Positions 15,261 through 23,558 of a stretch of 64,000 nt of DNA are shown here, in pieces. The DNA is taken from contig JAHBVB010000002.1 in NCBI GenBank assembly GCA_019637805.1, positions 62,001 through 126,000 on the forward strand, written 5' to 3'. The translations under genes were made by a program, and so were the position numbers. Each line of letters opens with the position of its first letter. Within the stretch, counting starts at the first letter, position 1. The notes beneath the pieces were generated by a model. That model did no database searches. It was not told the DNA's origin and worked only from the letters and a program-made list of their open reading frames with translations. The DNA is from Anaerolineales bacterium (lineage in GTDB: Bacteria > Chloroflexota > Anaerolineae > Anaerolineales > UBA11579).

Positions 15261-17784
15261 TAAATAACTCCAATTGACCAGGGGGAGGACCTTTTTTCCT
15301 TTTCCAGTCTTCAACAAACTTCTTGGGGTTTAACAACAAGTCCTGGAACTGGGAACTCTTTAGTTGAATGTTATCTCTGGATGAAAAAGTTAAATTGCTA
15401 AAAGGGATAAGTGCTCGATTTAAGTACATCCTTGGCGTCATAAAACCGCGCACACTTTTACCTCGCCAATCTTGAAGAAATAGGTGGTGTCTGAGCAATC
15501 CATCAAGAAGCTGCCTAGCCTGATTGTCTAGTTCAAGTTTATCAATAATCTCTAAACGAAATGCTTGCTTTGGAACCAAGGCTTCCTCATTTTTGACTAA
15601 ATGCCCTTTTAACATTTCATACTTTGAAATTGCTGTAAATGCCTCAACTATGCTCTTTAACGCTTCACCGTATTCCTCAGGTTTAGGAGAGGAAGACATC
15701 TTACTCTTAATCGGCAAAGATGCATTTCCTTTTTTATTGTATTGAGATAAATCATACTCTGGCGTTTGAGCTGAACTTATTGACTCCAGTAATTCGCCAC
15801 CTATTGATCTAAAGACTGCGTCTTGAATATGTGCTTTTATTGGCATAGCAAACTTCCCCGCTTTGTTTTTTAATTTTTCTTCTGCATCTGTAAGTATTAG
15901 ATTCAGTATTTTTATCATTATGCGTATATCGCTAGACCACATATTCACAAATGTGTCGGCACCGTGATAATAAATCCTTTTTTTTGTTTTGTTTTTCGAT
16001 TTTTCTCGCATGAGTGTTGCTAGTTCATTTCCCGATTTCTTTGACCCACCGAGAATGTCGAGAAGCGTATAGTTTTCACCTTGAAAACGATTATGTCTTT
16101 TAATTCTAGGCCTAAACACACTCTCTAGAAAAGCAACTCTGGTTGCTTCACTGTGATGTAGGCATTCGGAAGCGAGATCCAACAAATCAAAGTCGTGATT
16201 CACTTCCAAATGCTTTCCTTTAGAGGTGGTTCGAACAAAGCTTCTGTTCGATTCCGATGAGACTTTAAAAACCACATTGCTTTTTCGCTCAAAGATAATG
16301 TCATTTAAGATCCGTTGTATACCTGGTGTAACAATTGGAACTGTATAGTCGTCTAGAAAAAGATACATAGGTTTACTGCGCATCCAGGGGATGTTCTTTT
16401 CTAGTAGTTCTTGTATTTCATCTAGAAAATCTCTCCGGGCCAACTGCCAATGTGTTAATCCCTTAAGTTTTCCGAGCTTAGTGAGTCGAACTTTTTCTTT
16501 TTGTTCGTCTAGAAACGCTCGAATTCTATTTATAGTTAATCCGCCGTCGGGCAACCGAAAATACTCTTCTTGGAATCGAAGAACTAAGTATTTGTCGAAC
16601 CAAGAGAAATCAAGGGGCTCTTGTTCGCTGTAAAGCGCTAAGGTTTTTGTGATTTCACTTAACCATGCTAAATGAAAAAAATGAATCAATTGCTGCTGGG
16701 CTCCCTCATTAAGATCTTTCGGAATCCAGGTATAAGGTTCGACCAACTCGCGGCAGTTCAAATAAAATCCTATAAAAGTATCAGCGCCCTTTACACCAGA
16801 TGGCTGATCAACAAGTTTGTCCATAAAGGCTGTTAACCTTCGGAAAGTCATTGTCTTTCCACACCCCCTTGCTCCTGTGAGTACAGTTGTAGTTCTTTTC
16901 AGTAGCTTTTCTGGGGAGAGGAATTCGGGTACAAATAAAGCCCTCCACTCTTCGACTCTAAGCCCCAGCATTTCTGTGGAAGGGAAATCGCCAGCGGTCG
17001 AAAAGTCTGAAACGGTCCCACCCATTGCCGCTTCCACTTCAGCAACTTTTTGAAACTCATTGAGTTGACTAATTAGTTGTTCAGGACTTCTGATTGTTAT
17101 CCCCTGAGTGGGATTAGTTTCATGTAAGTTTTTAAGAAATTCTTCAAATTTGTAATACATGTTTTTATCGCGTGGGCTAAGATCTGAAGGATTGACCCGA
17201 TCAGTTAGCCTTTTTAGGATTGTATATAGTTGTCGGAAATCCTCTCTGGCGTCTTGATCTCCCTCTGGGCCACCATAACCGAAATCTGCTAGATAAATCT
17301 CAATAGGATTGCCAATCACTCTTTCATCTGGGGATGAAATTAAAATATTACCTTCGTGGATATCACCATGAACTACCCCGACTTTTTTACAGGAATAAAG
17401 TACACGTAAAATTGTGATTGCCAACAATTCGATGAAAGCCATATCTATTGGATAACGTGCATCCGATAGATACCTTTTTAAATCCACCCCAGGTATCAAA
17501 TCCCATGCAATCCAAACGAAGGGATTGTCTTCCTTATCCACTCCACTTCCATAAGTGTGATAAGGGACCACATTTTTTATGCCCTTGAGCTTTACAACTT
17601 TATCAATTTCTTTTTGCCATCCCTCTTTCAGCCGCTTGTTCGGAATAACTTTGATTGCTACGATGTCTTCGGCGCGACTCGTATGTTCAGCTTTATAAAC
17701 CGCACCAATTTTGCCAAATCCAATCTTTTCAGTTAGCATGTAATTGTTATAGACTGTTACGCCAATATAGTTATCCGTGTTCAT
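15253..17784 (-). CDS. Protein kinase fused to Orc1/Cdc6-like AAA ATPase; second gene of AT-rich operon
   Basis: 843 residues. Residues 15-220 form a Ser/Thr-type kinase: glycine loop IGFGKIGAV (21-29), VAIK lysine 45, catalytic loop HGDIHEGN (139-146, HGD instead of HRD) and DFG at 167-169. A linker leads to a P-loop NTPase with Walker A GARGCGKT (304-311) and Walker B YLFLDD (474-479). A sensor-like strand VVFKVSSES follows, and then a long C-terminal helical region that could include a winged helix. The layout resembles Orc1/Cdc6-like or STAND ATPases used as switches in conflict systems. Its ATG overlaps the methyltransferase TGA (ATGA), and its end overlaps the next start by 8 nt. The kinase looks catalytically complete. 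Target unknown. Confidence 0.8.
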   Translation of the reverse strand: MNTDNYIGVTVYNNYMLTEKIGFGKIGAVYKAEHTSRAEDIVAIKVIPNKRLKEGWQKEIDKVVKLKGIKNVVPYHTYGSGVDKEDNPFVWIAWDLIPGVDLKRYLSDARYPIDMAFIELLAITILRVLYSCKKVGVVHGDIHEGNILISSPDERVIGNPIEIYLADFGYGGPEGDQDAREDFRQLYTILKRLTDRVNPSDLSPRDKNMYYKFEEFLKNLHETNPTQGITIRSPEQLISQLNEFQKVAEVEAAMGGTVSDFSTAGDFPSTEMLGLRVEEWRALFVPEFLSPEKLLKRTTTVLTGARGCGKTMTFRRLTAFMDKLVDQPSGVKGADTFIGFYLNCRELVEPYTWIPKDLNEGAQQQLIHFFHLAWLSEITKTLALYSEQEPLDFSWFDKYLVLRFQEEYFRLPDGGLTINRIRAFLDEQKEKVRLTKLGKLKGLTHWQLARRDFLDEIQELLEKNIPWMRSKPMYLFLDDYTVPIVTPGIQRILNDIIFERKSNVVFKVSSESNRSFVRTTSKGKHLEVNHDFDLLDLASECLHHSEATRVAFLESVFRPRIKRHNRFQGENYTLLDILGGSKKSGNELATLMREKSKNKTKKRIYYHGADTFVNMWSSDIRIMIKILNLILTDAEEKLKNKAGKFAMPIKAHIQDAVFRSIGGELLESISSAQTPEYDLSQYNKKGNASLPIKSKMSSSPKPEEYGEALKSIVEAFTAISKYEMLKGHLVKNEEALVPKQAFRLEIIDKLELDNQARQLLDGLLRHHLFLQDWRGKSVRGFMTPRMYLNRALIPFSNLTFSSRDNIQLKSSQFQDLLLNPKKFVEDWKRKKGPPPGQLELFND

Positions 17785-18902
17785 TGTTCCCGCCTTCGGA
17801 AGATGATTATAGTTTCTTCTATGCTACCCTTGTAGCTTCTTCTTATTCTTCGAGATTGAGGTATTTCTTCGGTAAAAAGCGCTGCTAACTGAAACTTAGT
17901 ATTTTGAGCTGTCGCTAGGTCAACAATCAACTCCGGCAGTTGTTTCTTGTGATTCTTGCTTTCCATATTACCGACTACTAAGATGCAATGGCCACCTTCT
18001 CGAACTTGCTCAGACCAATTTTGGAAGCATAGTTGGATAACATTTAAAAATGCATTTTCATCTGGAGAGACTCTCTGGTCTAAAGCTTCCCATTCTGATA
18101 TTCCAAGCATCCATAAACGCAATCTATTGTCACGAGCATAATCAAGATTTCGCATATATGGAGGGCTAGTTAATATCAAATCCACCTTGTCCTCTAATTT
18201 TAAAAGCTCGGCTTTTTCATTGCTAATTGTTCTTGATAGCGTGTAGTCCAGATTCGGGACTCTTCGAAACGCCCTTTCAATTTTCTTTCGAAGTCTGCTC
18301 GAAACATCTCTATAGGTGTATAGCTCAGGATAGTCATGAATCGGGAATTTCTTGTTACGCAAATAGGGAACTGCGTGACTGCTTGGAAACGATAAAAATC
18401 CTGGTCTTTGATGGTGCAAAATGCCCAAAAGACATGCGAGCAGAAAGTATGATTTTTCGTTGAGTAAAAATTTCCTCCAAACAAGGATTTCTCTTAAAGT
18501 TTCATTGTTAAAGAACAGTCTAACCCAACGAGGTACTGTCCTTAGATCAATAGATTCTCCACTTCCGGCAATTATGTTTTGAAGGTTTTCAAACTCTGTT
18601 AAAGCATCTGAGAGATTGCGCGGGGGTGATAACTTTGCTCGGGTAAGGCAAACTGCATATGGATTTAAATCGTTAGCAAATACTCTTCTTCCAAGAGCCC
18701 AGCCTTCAAAGGCAACTGTCCCGCTTCCAGAAAAAGGATCGCAGATGAAATCACCTGGTTTGGAGAAAGTTGTAATTAGGCTATTTGCCATTTGGGATTT
18801 CATTTTTCCCAAATATGGCGAAAGCTGGTGGATAGTTGATTCCTTGCCAACAGTGCTCCCCTTCCAGGATGGCAATAAATAGTCCAATTTTCTATTATGC
18901 AT
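17781..18902 (-). CDS. Site-specific DNA methyltransferase (N4-cytosine/N6-adenine type); first gene of AT-rich operon
   Basis: 373 residues. The SAM-binding motif I DPFSGSGTVAFE is at 55-66, an acidic motif II is near D78 (FANDLNP), and the catalytic motif IV TSPPY is at 245-249, giving the order I then IV. The roughly 180 residues between them could hold the target-recognition domain. SPPY is common in N4C and some N6A enzymes. No restriction nuclease is visible in it or next to it, so it may be the self-marking partner of the following kinase-ATPase and 350-residue proteins. The start codon ATG at 18902 lies 44 nt after the tsaD stop on the same strand, with its own promoter in between. 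AT-rich composition marks it as acquired. Confidence 0.85.
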   Translation of the reverse strand: MHNRKLDYLLPSWKGSTVGKESTIHQLSPYLGKMKSQMANSLITTFSKPGDFICDPFSGSGTVAFEGWALGRRVFANDLNPYAVCLTRAKLSPPRNLSDALTEFENLQNIIAGSGESIDLRTVPRWVRLFFNNETLREILVWRKFLLNEKSYFLLACLLGILHHQRPGFLSFPSSHAVPYLRNKKFPIHDYPELYTYRDVSSRLRKKIERAFRRVPNLDYTLSRTISNEKAELLKLEDKVDLILTSPPYMRNLDYARDNRLRLWMLGISEWEALDQRVSPDENAFLNVIQLCFQNWSEQVREGGHCILVVGNMESKNHKKQLPELIVDLATAQNTKFQLAALFTEEIPQSRRIRRSYKGSIEETIIIFRRREQ

Positions 18903-18931
18903 AAGATGACCACCCCTTGAGGTGATTATTT

Positions 18932-18961
18932 ATTATATTTGACAAGCTACATACTATCCAA
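18932..18961 (-). promoter_or_regulatory. Promoter of the AT-rich operon
   Basis: Read on the minus strand: TTGGAT, an 18-nt spacer, then TATAAT, about 30 nt before the methyltransferase ATG. The -35 overlaps the end of tsaD. A short palindrome (CACCTCAAGGGGTG) lies between the -10 and the start and could be an operator. Confidence 0.5.
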
Positions 18962-20023
18962 TCCCAACCCAGGCTCAATATCTATATCCAATTCATCAGC
19001 CTGCCCTTTAATCTCATGGCGGAAGTAGCCCGCCGCGGCGATCATCGCCGCGTTGTCTGTGCAAAGCGGCATGGGGGGGAAGTGCACCGGCCGCGGGCTG
19101 TCGCCAAACGCCGCCCTTAGGGCGGCGTTTGCGCTCACCCCGCCGGCCACCAGGATCTCAGCCGCGCCGAACTCCTCGGCGGCGCGCAGGGTCTTGCCCA
19201 CCAGCACGTCCACCACGGCCTGCTGGAAGCTGGCCGCCAAATCGGCGGCCTGCCCGCCACTCGGCAGGCGCGCCTCGCCGATCTGCAGGTCCTGCCCGAT
19301 GGTCAGCTCACGCACCACGTGCAGCACATTGGTCTTCAGTCCGCTGAACGAGAAATCCCAGCTGTCCGGCAGCCAGGCCCGCGCCAGCTTGAAGGCCGCC
19401 GGGTTGCCGCCCTCTGCCGCCTGCTGGATGGCCGGGCCGCCGGGGTAGCCCAGGCCGATCAGCCGCGCCACCTTGTCGAAGGCTTCGCCGGCGGCGTCGT
19501 CCAACGTGCCGCCCAGGCGCTGGTAGTGCAAATGGTCCTTCATCAGCACCAGCTCGGTGTGTCCGCCGGAGACGATCAGGGCGAGCAGCGGGAACTGCGG
19601 GCCGGGGTCTTCGGCGGCCGCTTCGCCCAGCTGCACCCAGGCTGAATACAAATGACCTTCCAGGTGGTTAATGCCGTACAGCGGCAGGCCGGAACCCAGC
19701 GCCAGGCCCTTGGCCATGTTCAAGCCCACCAACAGCGAGCCGGGCAGGCCGGGGCCGCGCGTCACTGCAATGGCGTCCACATCGCCCAGCTCCAGGTGTG
19801 CCTGGGCCAGCGCTTCTTCCACCACAGCGTCGATGACTTTGATGTGCTGGCGCGAGGCCACTTCAGGGAACACGCCGCCGTATTTGGCGTGCATCTGGGC
19901 TTGGGAGGCCACCACATTGGAGAGCGCCAGGCGGCCATTCTCCACCACCGCCGCGGCGGTCTCGTCGCAGGAGGTTTCGATGCCCAAGATGCGGGCAGGG
20001 CCTAACTTTTTGCGACGCGCCAT
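18947..20023 (-). CDS. tsaD: tRNA N6-adenosine threonylcarbamoyltransferase
   Basis: 358 residues from the ATG at 20023 (MARRKKLGPARILGIETSCDE); a longer frame to 20044 would overlap the -10 box. Family marks are ILGIETSCDETAAAVV, the metal-binding histidines HLEGHLYSAW at about 110-120, VSGGHTELVL, and GGVSANAALR near the C-terminus. It transfers the threonylcarbamoyl group made by TsaC to A37 of tRNAs, together with TsaB and TsaE (not seen here). tsaC lies convergent on the far side of the AT-rich island. A TATAAT box ends 6 nt before the ATG, suggesting a leaderless mRNA. Confidence 0.95.
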   Translation of the reverse strand: MARRKKLGPARILGIETSCDETAAAVVENGRLALSNVVASQAQMHAKYGGVFPEVASRQHIKVIDAVVEEALAQAHLELGDVDAIAVTRGPGLPGSLLVGLNMAKGLALGSGLPLYGINHLEGHLYSAWVQLGEAAAEDPGPQFPLLALIVSGGHTELVLMKDHLHYQRLGGTLDDAAGEAFDKVARLIGLGYPGGPAIQQAAEGGNPAAFKLARAWLPDSWDFSFSGLKTNVLHVVRELTIGQDLQIGEARLPSGGQAADLAASFQQAVVDVLVGKTLRAAEEFGAAEILVAGGVSANAALRAAFGDSPRPVHFPPMPLCTDNAAMIAAAGYFRHEIKGQADELDIDIEPGLGLDSM

Positions 20024-20029
20024 GCAGAG

Positions 20030-20035
20030 ATTATA
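20030..20035 (-). promoter_or_regulatory. -10 box of tsaD, 6 nt before the ATG
   Basis: TATAAT on the minus strand, then CTCTGC and ATG. There is no space for a ribosome-binding site. Confidence 0.55.
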
Positions 20036-20107
20036 GCGGCGCAAAAGCGGCGCATAGCGATTGTCGCTGCCACTATAATTCGTCCATTCTTGCTATTGGA
20101 GGGAACT

Positions 20108-20482
20108 ATGTTGGGGAAACTGTTGGGCTTGGCTTCCGAAGTAAGTGCCGAGGAGGTCAAGAATCAATTCGGCCCTATTCTGCTTGACGATGAAGAAGTT
20201 CAGATCGGTTTTCGAGTTATTCGAGACATCTTTATTTTCACAGACCGGCGGCTCTTGCTGATCGATAAGCAAGGGCTAACCGGACGCAAAGCAGAGTATC
20301 ACACCATCCCATACTCATCTATTACGCACTTTTCCACGGAGAGCGCTGGCACCTTTGATATGGATGCGGAGCTAAAGATCTGGATCAAAGGCATGGACAA
20401 GCCTATCCAGAAAGAGCTCAAAAAAGGCATCAATATCATCGGCCTGCAAAAGACACTGGCCCATTTTGTGACCAAGAAGTAA
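20108..20482 (+). CDS. PH domain-containing protein (YvbH/bPH type)
   Basis: 124 residues from the ATG at 20108, preceded by TTGGAGGGAACT; an upstream TTG-initiated frame would include the ribosome-binding site. The sequence reads as a bacterial pleckstrin-homology domain: EEVQIGFRVIRDIFIFTDRRLLLIDKQ, a basic loop, then IPYSSITHFSTESAGTFD and a C-terminal helix. The family is small, cytosolic and of uncertain function. It stands alone: TATAAT about 35 nt upstream and a strong terminator downstream. Confidence 0.8.
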   Translation: MLGKLLGLASEVSAEEVKNQFGPILLDDEEVQIGFRVIRDIFIFTDRRLLLIDKQGLTGRKAEYHTIPYSSITHFSTESAGTFDMDAELKIWIKGMDKPIQKELKKGINIIGLQKTLAHFVTKK

Positions 20483-20498
20483 GTTTGCCTCAGCCGTT

Positions 20499-20533
20499 CA
20501 AAAAAGCCCGCCGATTTCTCAGGCGGGCTTTTT
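20499..20533 (+). terminator. Bidirectional terminator
   Basis: AAAAAGCCCGCC, a 9-nt loop, then GGCGGGCTTTTT. It serves both the PH-domain gene and the convergent M24 peptidase gene. Confidence 0.85.
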
Positions 20534-20540
20534 GTGTCCG

Positions 20541-21773
20541 CTATTTCAGCGGGATCACCAGATCCAGCGGGTAGGGCGCCAGCACTTCCGGCGCGCCGTC
20601 CGGTCGCATGTACACCGCGTTCTCCAGGCGCATGCCCAGGCCGCGCTCTGGGTAATACAGGCCGGGCTCGATCGTCACCACCGCGCCGCGCTTGAGGATG
20701 TCCTTGCCGCTGGCGTCACGGCCAAAGGTGGGGCGCTCGTGAATGTCCAGCCCCAGGCCGTGGGCCAGCGAGTGCACATAGCCGTCCTTGGTGGCCGGGT
20801 CTTCCGCCACGGTGGGGTGGCCGCGTTCTTTGAAGATCTCGCATACGCGCATCTGGTAGCCGGCGCAGGGTGTATCCGGCTTCAGTTCGCTCATGATCGT
20901 TTCGTAGGCGTAATGCACATCCTCATACAGCGCCAGGGCGCCGTCGCTGGCATGGCCCAGGCACCAGGTGCGCGTAAAGTCGGCCCAGTAGCCGCCGCCG
21001 GCTTCCACCGGGAAGATGTCGAAGACGATCGGCTCGCCCAGGCGCAGCAGGCTGTCTGGCCGGCCGGTGTTGTGCGGCACGGCCCCCTCCGCCCCGGGGG
21101 CGAAGATCGTGCCGTGCGGGTTGTCCAGGCCGCGCTCGGCCAGCCACAGGTTGATCTTGGACTTCACCACGCCCACCGTCACTGGTTGGCCCTCGGCGTC
21201 GACCAGCACGCCGTCTTTGGCTTTCTGGCGGCTGAGGAAGTCGGCGGTCTGGCCCACCACCTCGGTGGTCTGCGTCAGGATCGCCCGCAGGCGTTCCACT
21301 TCCTGCTGGTCCTTGGTGGCCCGCGCTTCCTGCAGCATCGAGTCCTTGATCTCGCCGACGAACTCGATGCCGGGCATCAGTTCGCCCAGCGCGCTCAGCA
21401 GGCCAAAGCTCGCCCCCGCGTCGCGCTGCCCGTAGACCACCACCCGGCCGGCGGTCAGGCCGGCGTCGGTCAGCATGCGCTGGTGCAGGCGCGCCTCGGC
21501 CAGGGTGTGGTCGCCGCCGCAATCCTTGAGGATGGCGGGGTAGTTGTATTCGGTGATGTTGCGCGTGGCCAGGCCGCTGGCGGCGGCTTCTTCGCGCTCC
21601 ATCGCATGGCAGTACAGCACAGGCTCTTGGCCGCGGCGCAGCACCAGCATGCCGCTGGTGACATGCACCACGCCGGTGAAGTAAACCATGGCCGGGTTGT
21701 GCAGCGCATCGCCAAAGACCACCAGGGCGTCCAGGTTGCGTTCCTCCATCAGGGCAGGCAGGTCAGATTTCAT
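20541..21773 (-). CDS. M24 family metallopeptidase (Xaa-Pro aminopeptidase/dipeptidase type)
   Basis: 410 residues from the ATG at 21773 (MKSDLPALMEERNLDALVV), preceded by GAAAGG; the longer frame adds 21 low-complexity residues. It has an N-terminal creatinase-like domain and a C-terminal pita-bread domain. The five metal ligands are recognisable: Asp in VFDIFP, Asp in WADFTRTW, His in HGLGLDIHE, Glu in TIEPGLYY and Glu in GMRLEN. Members cleave X-Pro bonds using two Mn or Co ions in the cytosol. It lies 20 nt downstream of the small membrane protein gene on the same strand. Confidence 0.88.
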   Translation of the reverse strand: MKSDLPALMEERNLDALVVFGDALHNPAMVYFTGVVHVTSGMLVLRRGQEPVLYCHAMEREEAAASGLATRNITEYNYPAILKDCGGDHTLAEARLHQRMLTDAGLTAGRVVVYGQRDAGASFGLLSALGELMPGIEFVGEIKDSMLQEARATKDQQEVERLRAILTQTTEVVGQTADFLSRQKAKDGVLVDAEGQPVTVGVVKSKINLWLAERGLDNPHGTIFAPGAEGAVPHNTGRPDSLLRLGEPIVFDIFPVEAGGGYWADFTRTWCLGHASDGALALYEDVHYAYETIMSELKPDTPCAGYQMRVCEIFKERGHPTVAEDPATKDGYVHSLAHGLGLDIHERPTFGRDASGKDILKRGAVVTIEPGLYYPERGLGMRLENAVYMRPDGAPEVLAPYPLDLVIPLK

Positions 21774-21793
21774 CGAATACCTTTCGAAGTGGA

Positions 21794-22186
21794 CTAAGGT
21801 TCCCAGCGGGCGCGCTCGCGCAGCCGCAGGAACCACTCAATGGCGAAGAAGGCCGCCGCCAGCAGCAAGACCAGGGCCACGTTCAGCACCTGGCCCACGC
21901 GCAGCCAGGCCAGCGTGCCGGCGAATACGCCGGCCCACAGCGCCTGGCGCATGATCACTCGTACCGTGGCCGGAGGCTCGCCGGGGAAACGATAGTTAAT
22001 GAAGGAGACCACCGGCAGGGCGGTGCCGGTGAAGGCCACCACCACCAGGAAGAAGAACAGCCAGCGCGGCCCCAGCGTGGGTTCCGTGGAATTGAGCAGG
22101 GTGAACAGGCCGCCCCAGCCCAGCCCCATGAACACCACGGTGCTGGGCAGAAAGGCCAGGGGCGAGGGCGTGCGGGCCGGGATCAT
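21794..22186 (-). CDS. Small integral membrane protein, unknown
   Basis: 130 residues with about four hydrophobic segments (near residues 10-30, 40-65, 83-95 and 98-118). There are no cysteine or charged motifs inside the membrane, and the C-terminus is basic (RLRERARW). I do not recognise a family. The ATG at 22186 follows a TATAAT box by 9 nt. It precedes the M24 peptidase gene on the same strand, so the two may be co-transcribed. Function unknown. Confidence 0.65.
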   Translation of the reverse strand: MIPARTPSPLAFLPSTVVFMGLGWGGLFTLLNSTEPTLGPRWLFFFLVVVAFTGTALPVVSFINYRFPGEPPATVRVIMRQALWAGVFAGTLAWLRVGQVLNVALVLLLAAAFFAIEWFLRLRERARWEP

Positions 22187-22195
22187 ACAGGGCTG

Positions 22196-22201
22196 ATTAT
22201 A
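22196..22201 (-). promoter_or_regulatory. -10 box of the small membrane protein gene, 9 nt before the ATG
   Basis: TATAAT on the minus strand, then CAGCCCTGT and ATG. The leader is very short or absent. Confidence 0.45.
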
Positions 22202-22220
22202 CGATGCATCAACTATCTAC

Positions 22221-22250
22221 TTGACAGGCTTGCCCGGCCCGTAGTAAGCT
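22221..22250 (+). promoter_or_regulatory. Promoter for the leader-peptide/GNAT unit
   Basis: TTGACA, an 18-nt spacer, then TAAGCT. The -35 is perfect and the -10 is weak. Transcription would begin near 22257, just before the small open reading frame. Confidence 0.45.
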
Positions 22251-22282
22251 GGTGGCACTCTATGAAAGGAGGCGCACAAGGC

Positions 22283-22387
22283 ATGTTGGCAAACCAATTC
22301 ATCATCCGCACCCGCATTCAGCCCGCAACCGCACTGCCGGGTTCCGCTGGTCTGCCTTCGCGTATTGCGCCTCCTGATCGTCCCTAG
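22283..22387 (+). CDS. Possible 34-residue leader peptide before a terminator and GNAT gene
   Basis: ATG at 22283 with an excellent AAAGGAGG 10 nt upstream, ending at TAG 22385-22387. The peptide starts MLANQFIIRTRIQP and ends RIAPPDRP, with prolines at the end that slow ribosomes. The ribosome-binding site AGGAGGCGCA (22267-22276) is perfectly complementary to TGCGCCTCCT (22366-22375) at the end of the frame. A strong terminator follows 25 nt later, and the GNAT gene begins beyond it. This is the layout of an attenuation leader. Whether the peptide is made is inference. Confidence 0.5.
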   Translation: MLANQFIIRTRIQPATALPGSAGLPSRIAPPDRP

Positions 22388-22412
22388 AGTACACCCTCAC
22401 TCACTGAAGTAG

Positions 22413-22450
22413 ACGGCCACGGCGCAAACAGCCCGTGGCCGTTTTGTTTT
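22413..22450 (+). terminator. Terminator or attenuator between the leader peptide and GNAT gene
   Basis: ACGGCCACGG, a 10-nt loop, CCGTGGCCGT, then TTTGTTTT. It stands 70 bp before the GNAT start in the same direction, so it could regulate read-through. Confidence 0.75.
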
Positions 22451-22520
22451 CACGGCGGCCCGGGCGCAATCCCTCGGGCCGTTTCGGTTCGAGAAACTAT
22501 CAAGAACTTATGGAGAAGAC

Positions 22521-23546
22521 ATGTTAAACAAAACCGAAGACAGCCAGATGGATTTCAGCCTGCGGGCTCCCCAGCTCAGCGACTTGCAAGCTGTGGTCGA
22601 CCTGCACAACGAGTGTTCGCGCCAGCTGGACGCCAAAGACGAGATCACGTCGGCGGAAATGGCCAATTTCTGGGAAACGCCGGATATCAGCCTGCCGGAT
22701 GACCTTCGCCTGGCGCAGGCCAGCGACGGCCGCCTGCTGGGTTATGTTGAGGCGCTGACCTATGGCAATCCCGGGGCCAATCCCTACATCCATATTCGCG
22801 TCCTGCCGGCTGCGGCCCAGGCCGGAGTGGCCGCCGCCCTGATGGACTGGGCCTTGGCTCGCTGTGAACAGGTGCTGGCGCGTGTCCCGGCGGAGCTGCG
22901 CGTCTGCATCAGTCTGCACCAACTCAGCACTGACGAAACCATGCCCGCCGTGCTCGCCGAGCGCGGATTTCAGCTGGTGCGCCACAGCTTTTTTATGGGT
23001 GTGGACCTGAACCAGCAGCTCTCCGCGCCGCAATGGCCGCAGAATGTCGAACTGCGCCCCTTCAAGCTCGAGTCGGATGCGGAACCGGTCTACCGCGCTC
23101 TGGTGGATGCCTTCAAGGACCATTACGGCTTCCTGGAAGAGCCGTTCGAACAGGGCTTTCCGCGTTGGAAACACGCCATGATCGAGGACGAAGAAGCCTA
23201 CATCCCGGAGCTGTGGTTCATCGCCTGGGAGGGCGACCAGGTCGCCGGCATCGCTCTCTGCAAAGAGCTGCCAGAAGATGGCAAGAAGATCGGCTGGGTG
23301 GAAGACTTAGGCGTGCGCCGCGCCTGGCGCAAGCGCGGCTTGGGCAAGGCGCTGCTATTGCAAAGCTTTCAAGCCTTTCAGCAGCGCGGCCTGTCCTCGG
23401 CGGGCTTGTTTGTGGACGCCAGCAATCTGACCGGTGCCCTGCGTTTGTACGAAGGGGCAGGAATGCGTATGCGGCGGCAATACGACCGCTACGAGAAGGA
23501 ACTCCGTCCTGGAAAGGAGGTGAGGACCACTGAACTAACGGCCTAG
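22521..23546 (+). CDS. GNAT acetyltransferase with two GNAT domains
   Basis: 341 residues from an ATG with GGAG 8 nt upstream. Two GNAT folds lie in tandem, like mycothiol-synthase-type proteins. The N-terminal one (about 1-160) is degenerate, with no clear acetyl-CoA loop. The C-terminal one (about 170-330) has WVEDLGVRRAWRKRGLGKALL, containing the R-x-x-G-x-G pyrophosphate loop, and ends with a usual beta6-beta7 (VDASNLTGALRLYEGAGM). It transfers an acetyl group to an unknown amine. It is preceded by a leader-peptide-like unit, which suggests inducible expression, perhaps by an antibiotic or ribosome stress (inference). Confidence 0.8.
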   Translation: MLNKTEDSQMDFSLRAPQLSDLQAVVDLHNECSRQLDAKDEITSAEMANFWETPDISLPDDLRLAQASDGRLLGYVEALTYGNPGANPYIHIRVLPAAAQAGVAAALMDWALARCEQVLARVPAELRVCISLHQLSTDETMPAVLAERGFQLVRHSFFMGVDLNQQLSAPQWPQNVELRPFKLESDAEPVYRALVDAFKDHYGFLEEPFEQGFPRWKHAMIEDEEAYIPELWFIAWEGDQVAGIALCKELPEDGKKIGWVEDLGVRRAWRKRGLGKALLLQSFQAFQQRGLSSAGLFVDASNLTGALRLYEGAGMRMRRQYDRYEKELRPGKEVRTTELTA

Positions 23547-23558
23547 AGGGCCAGACCC

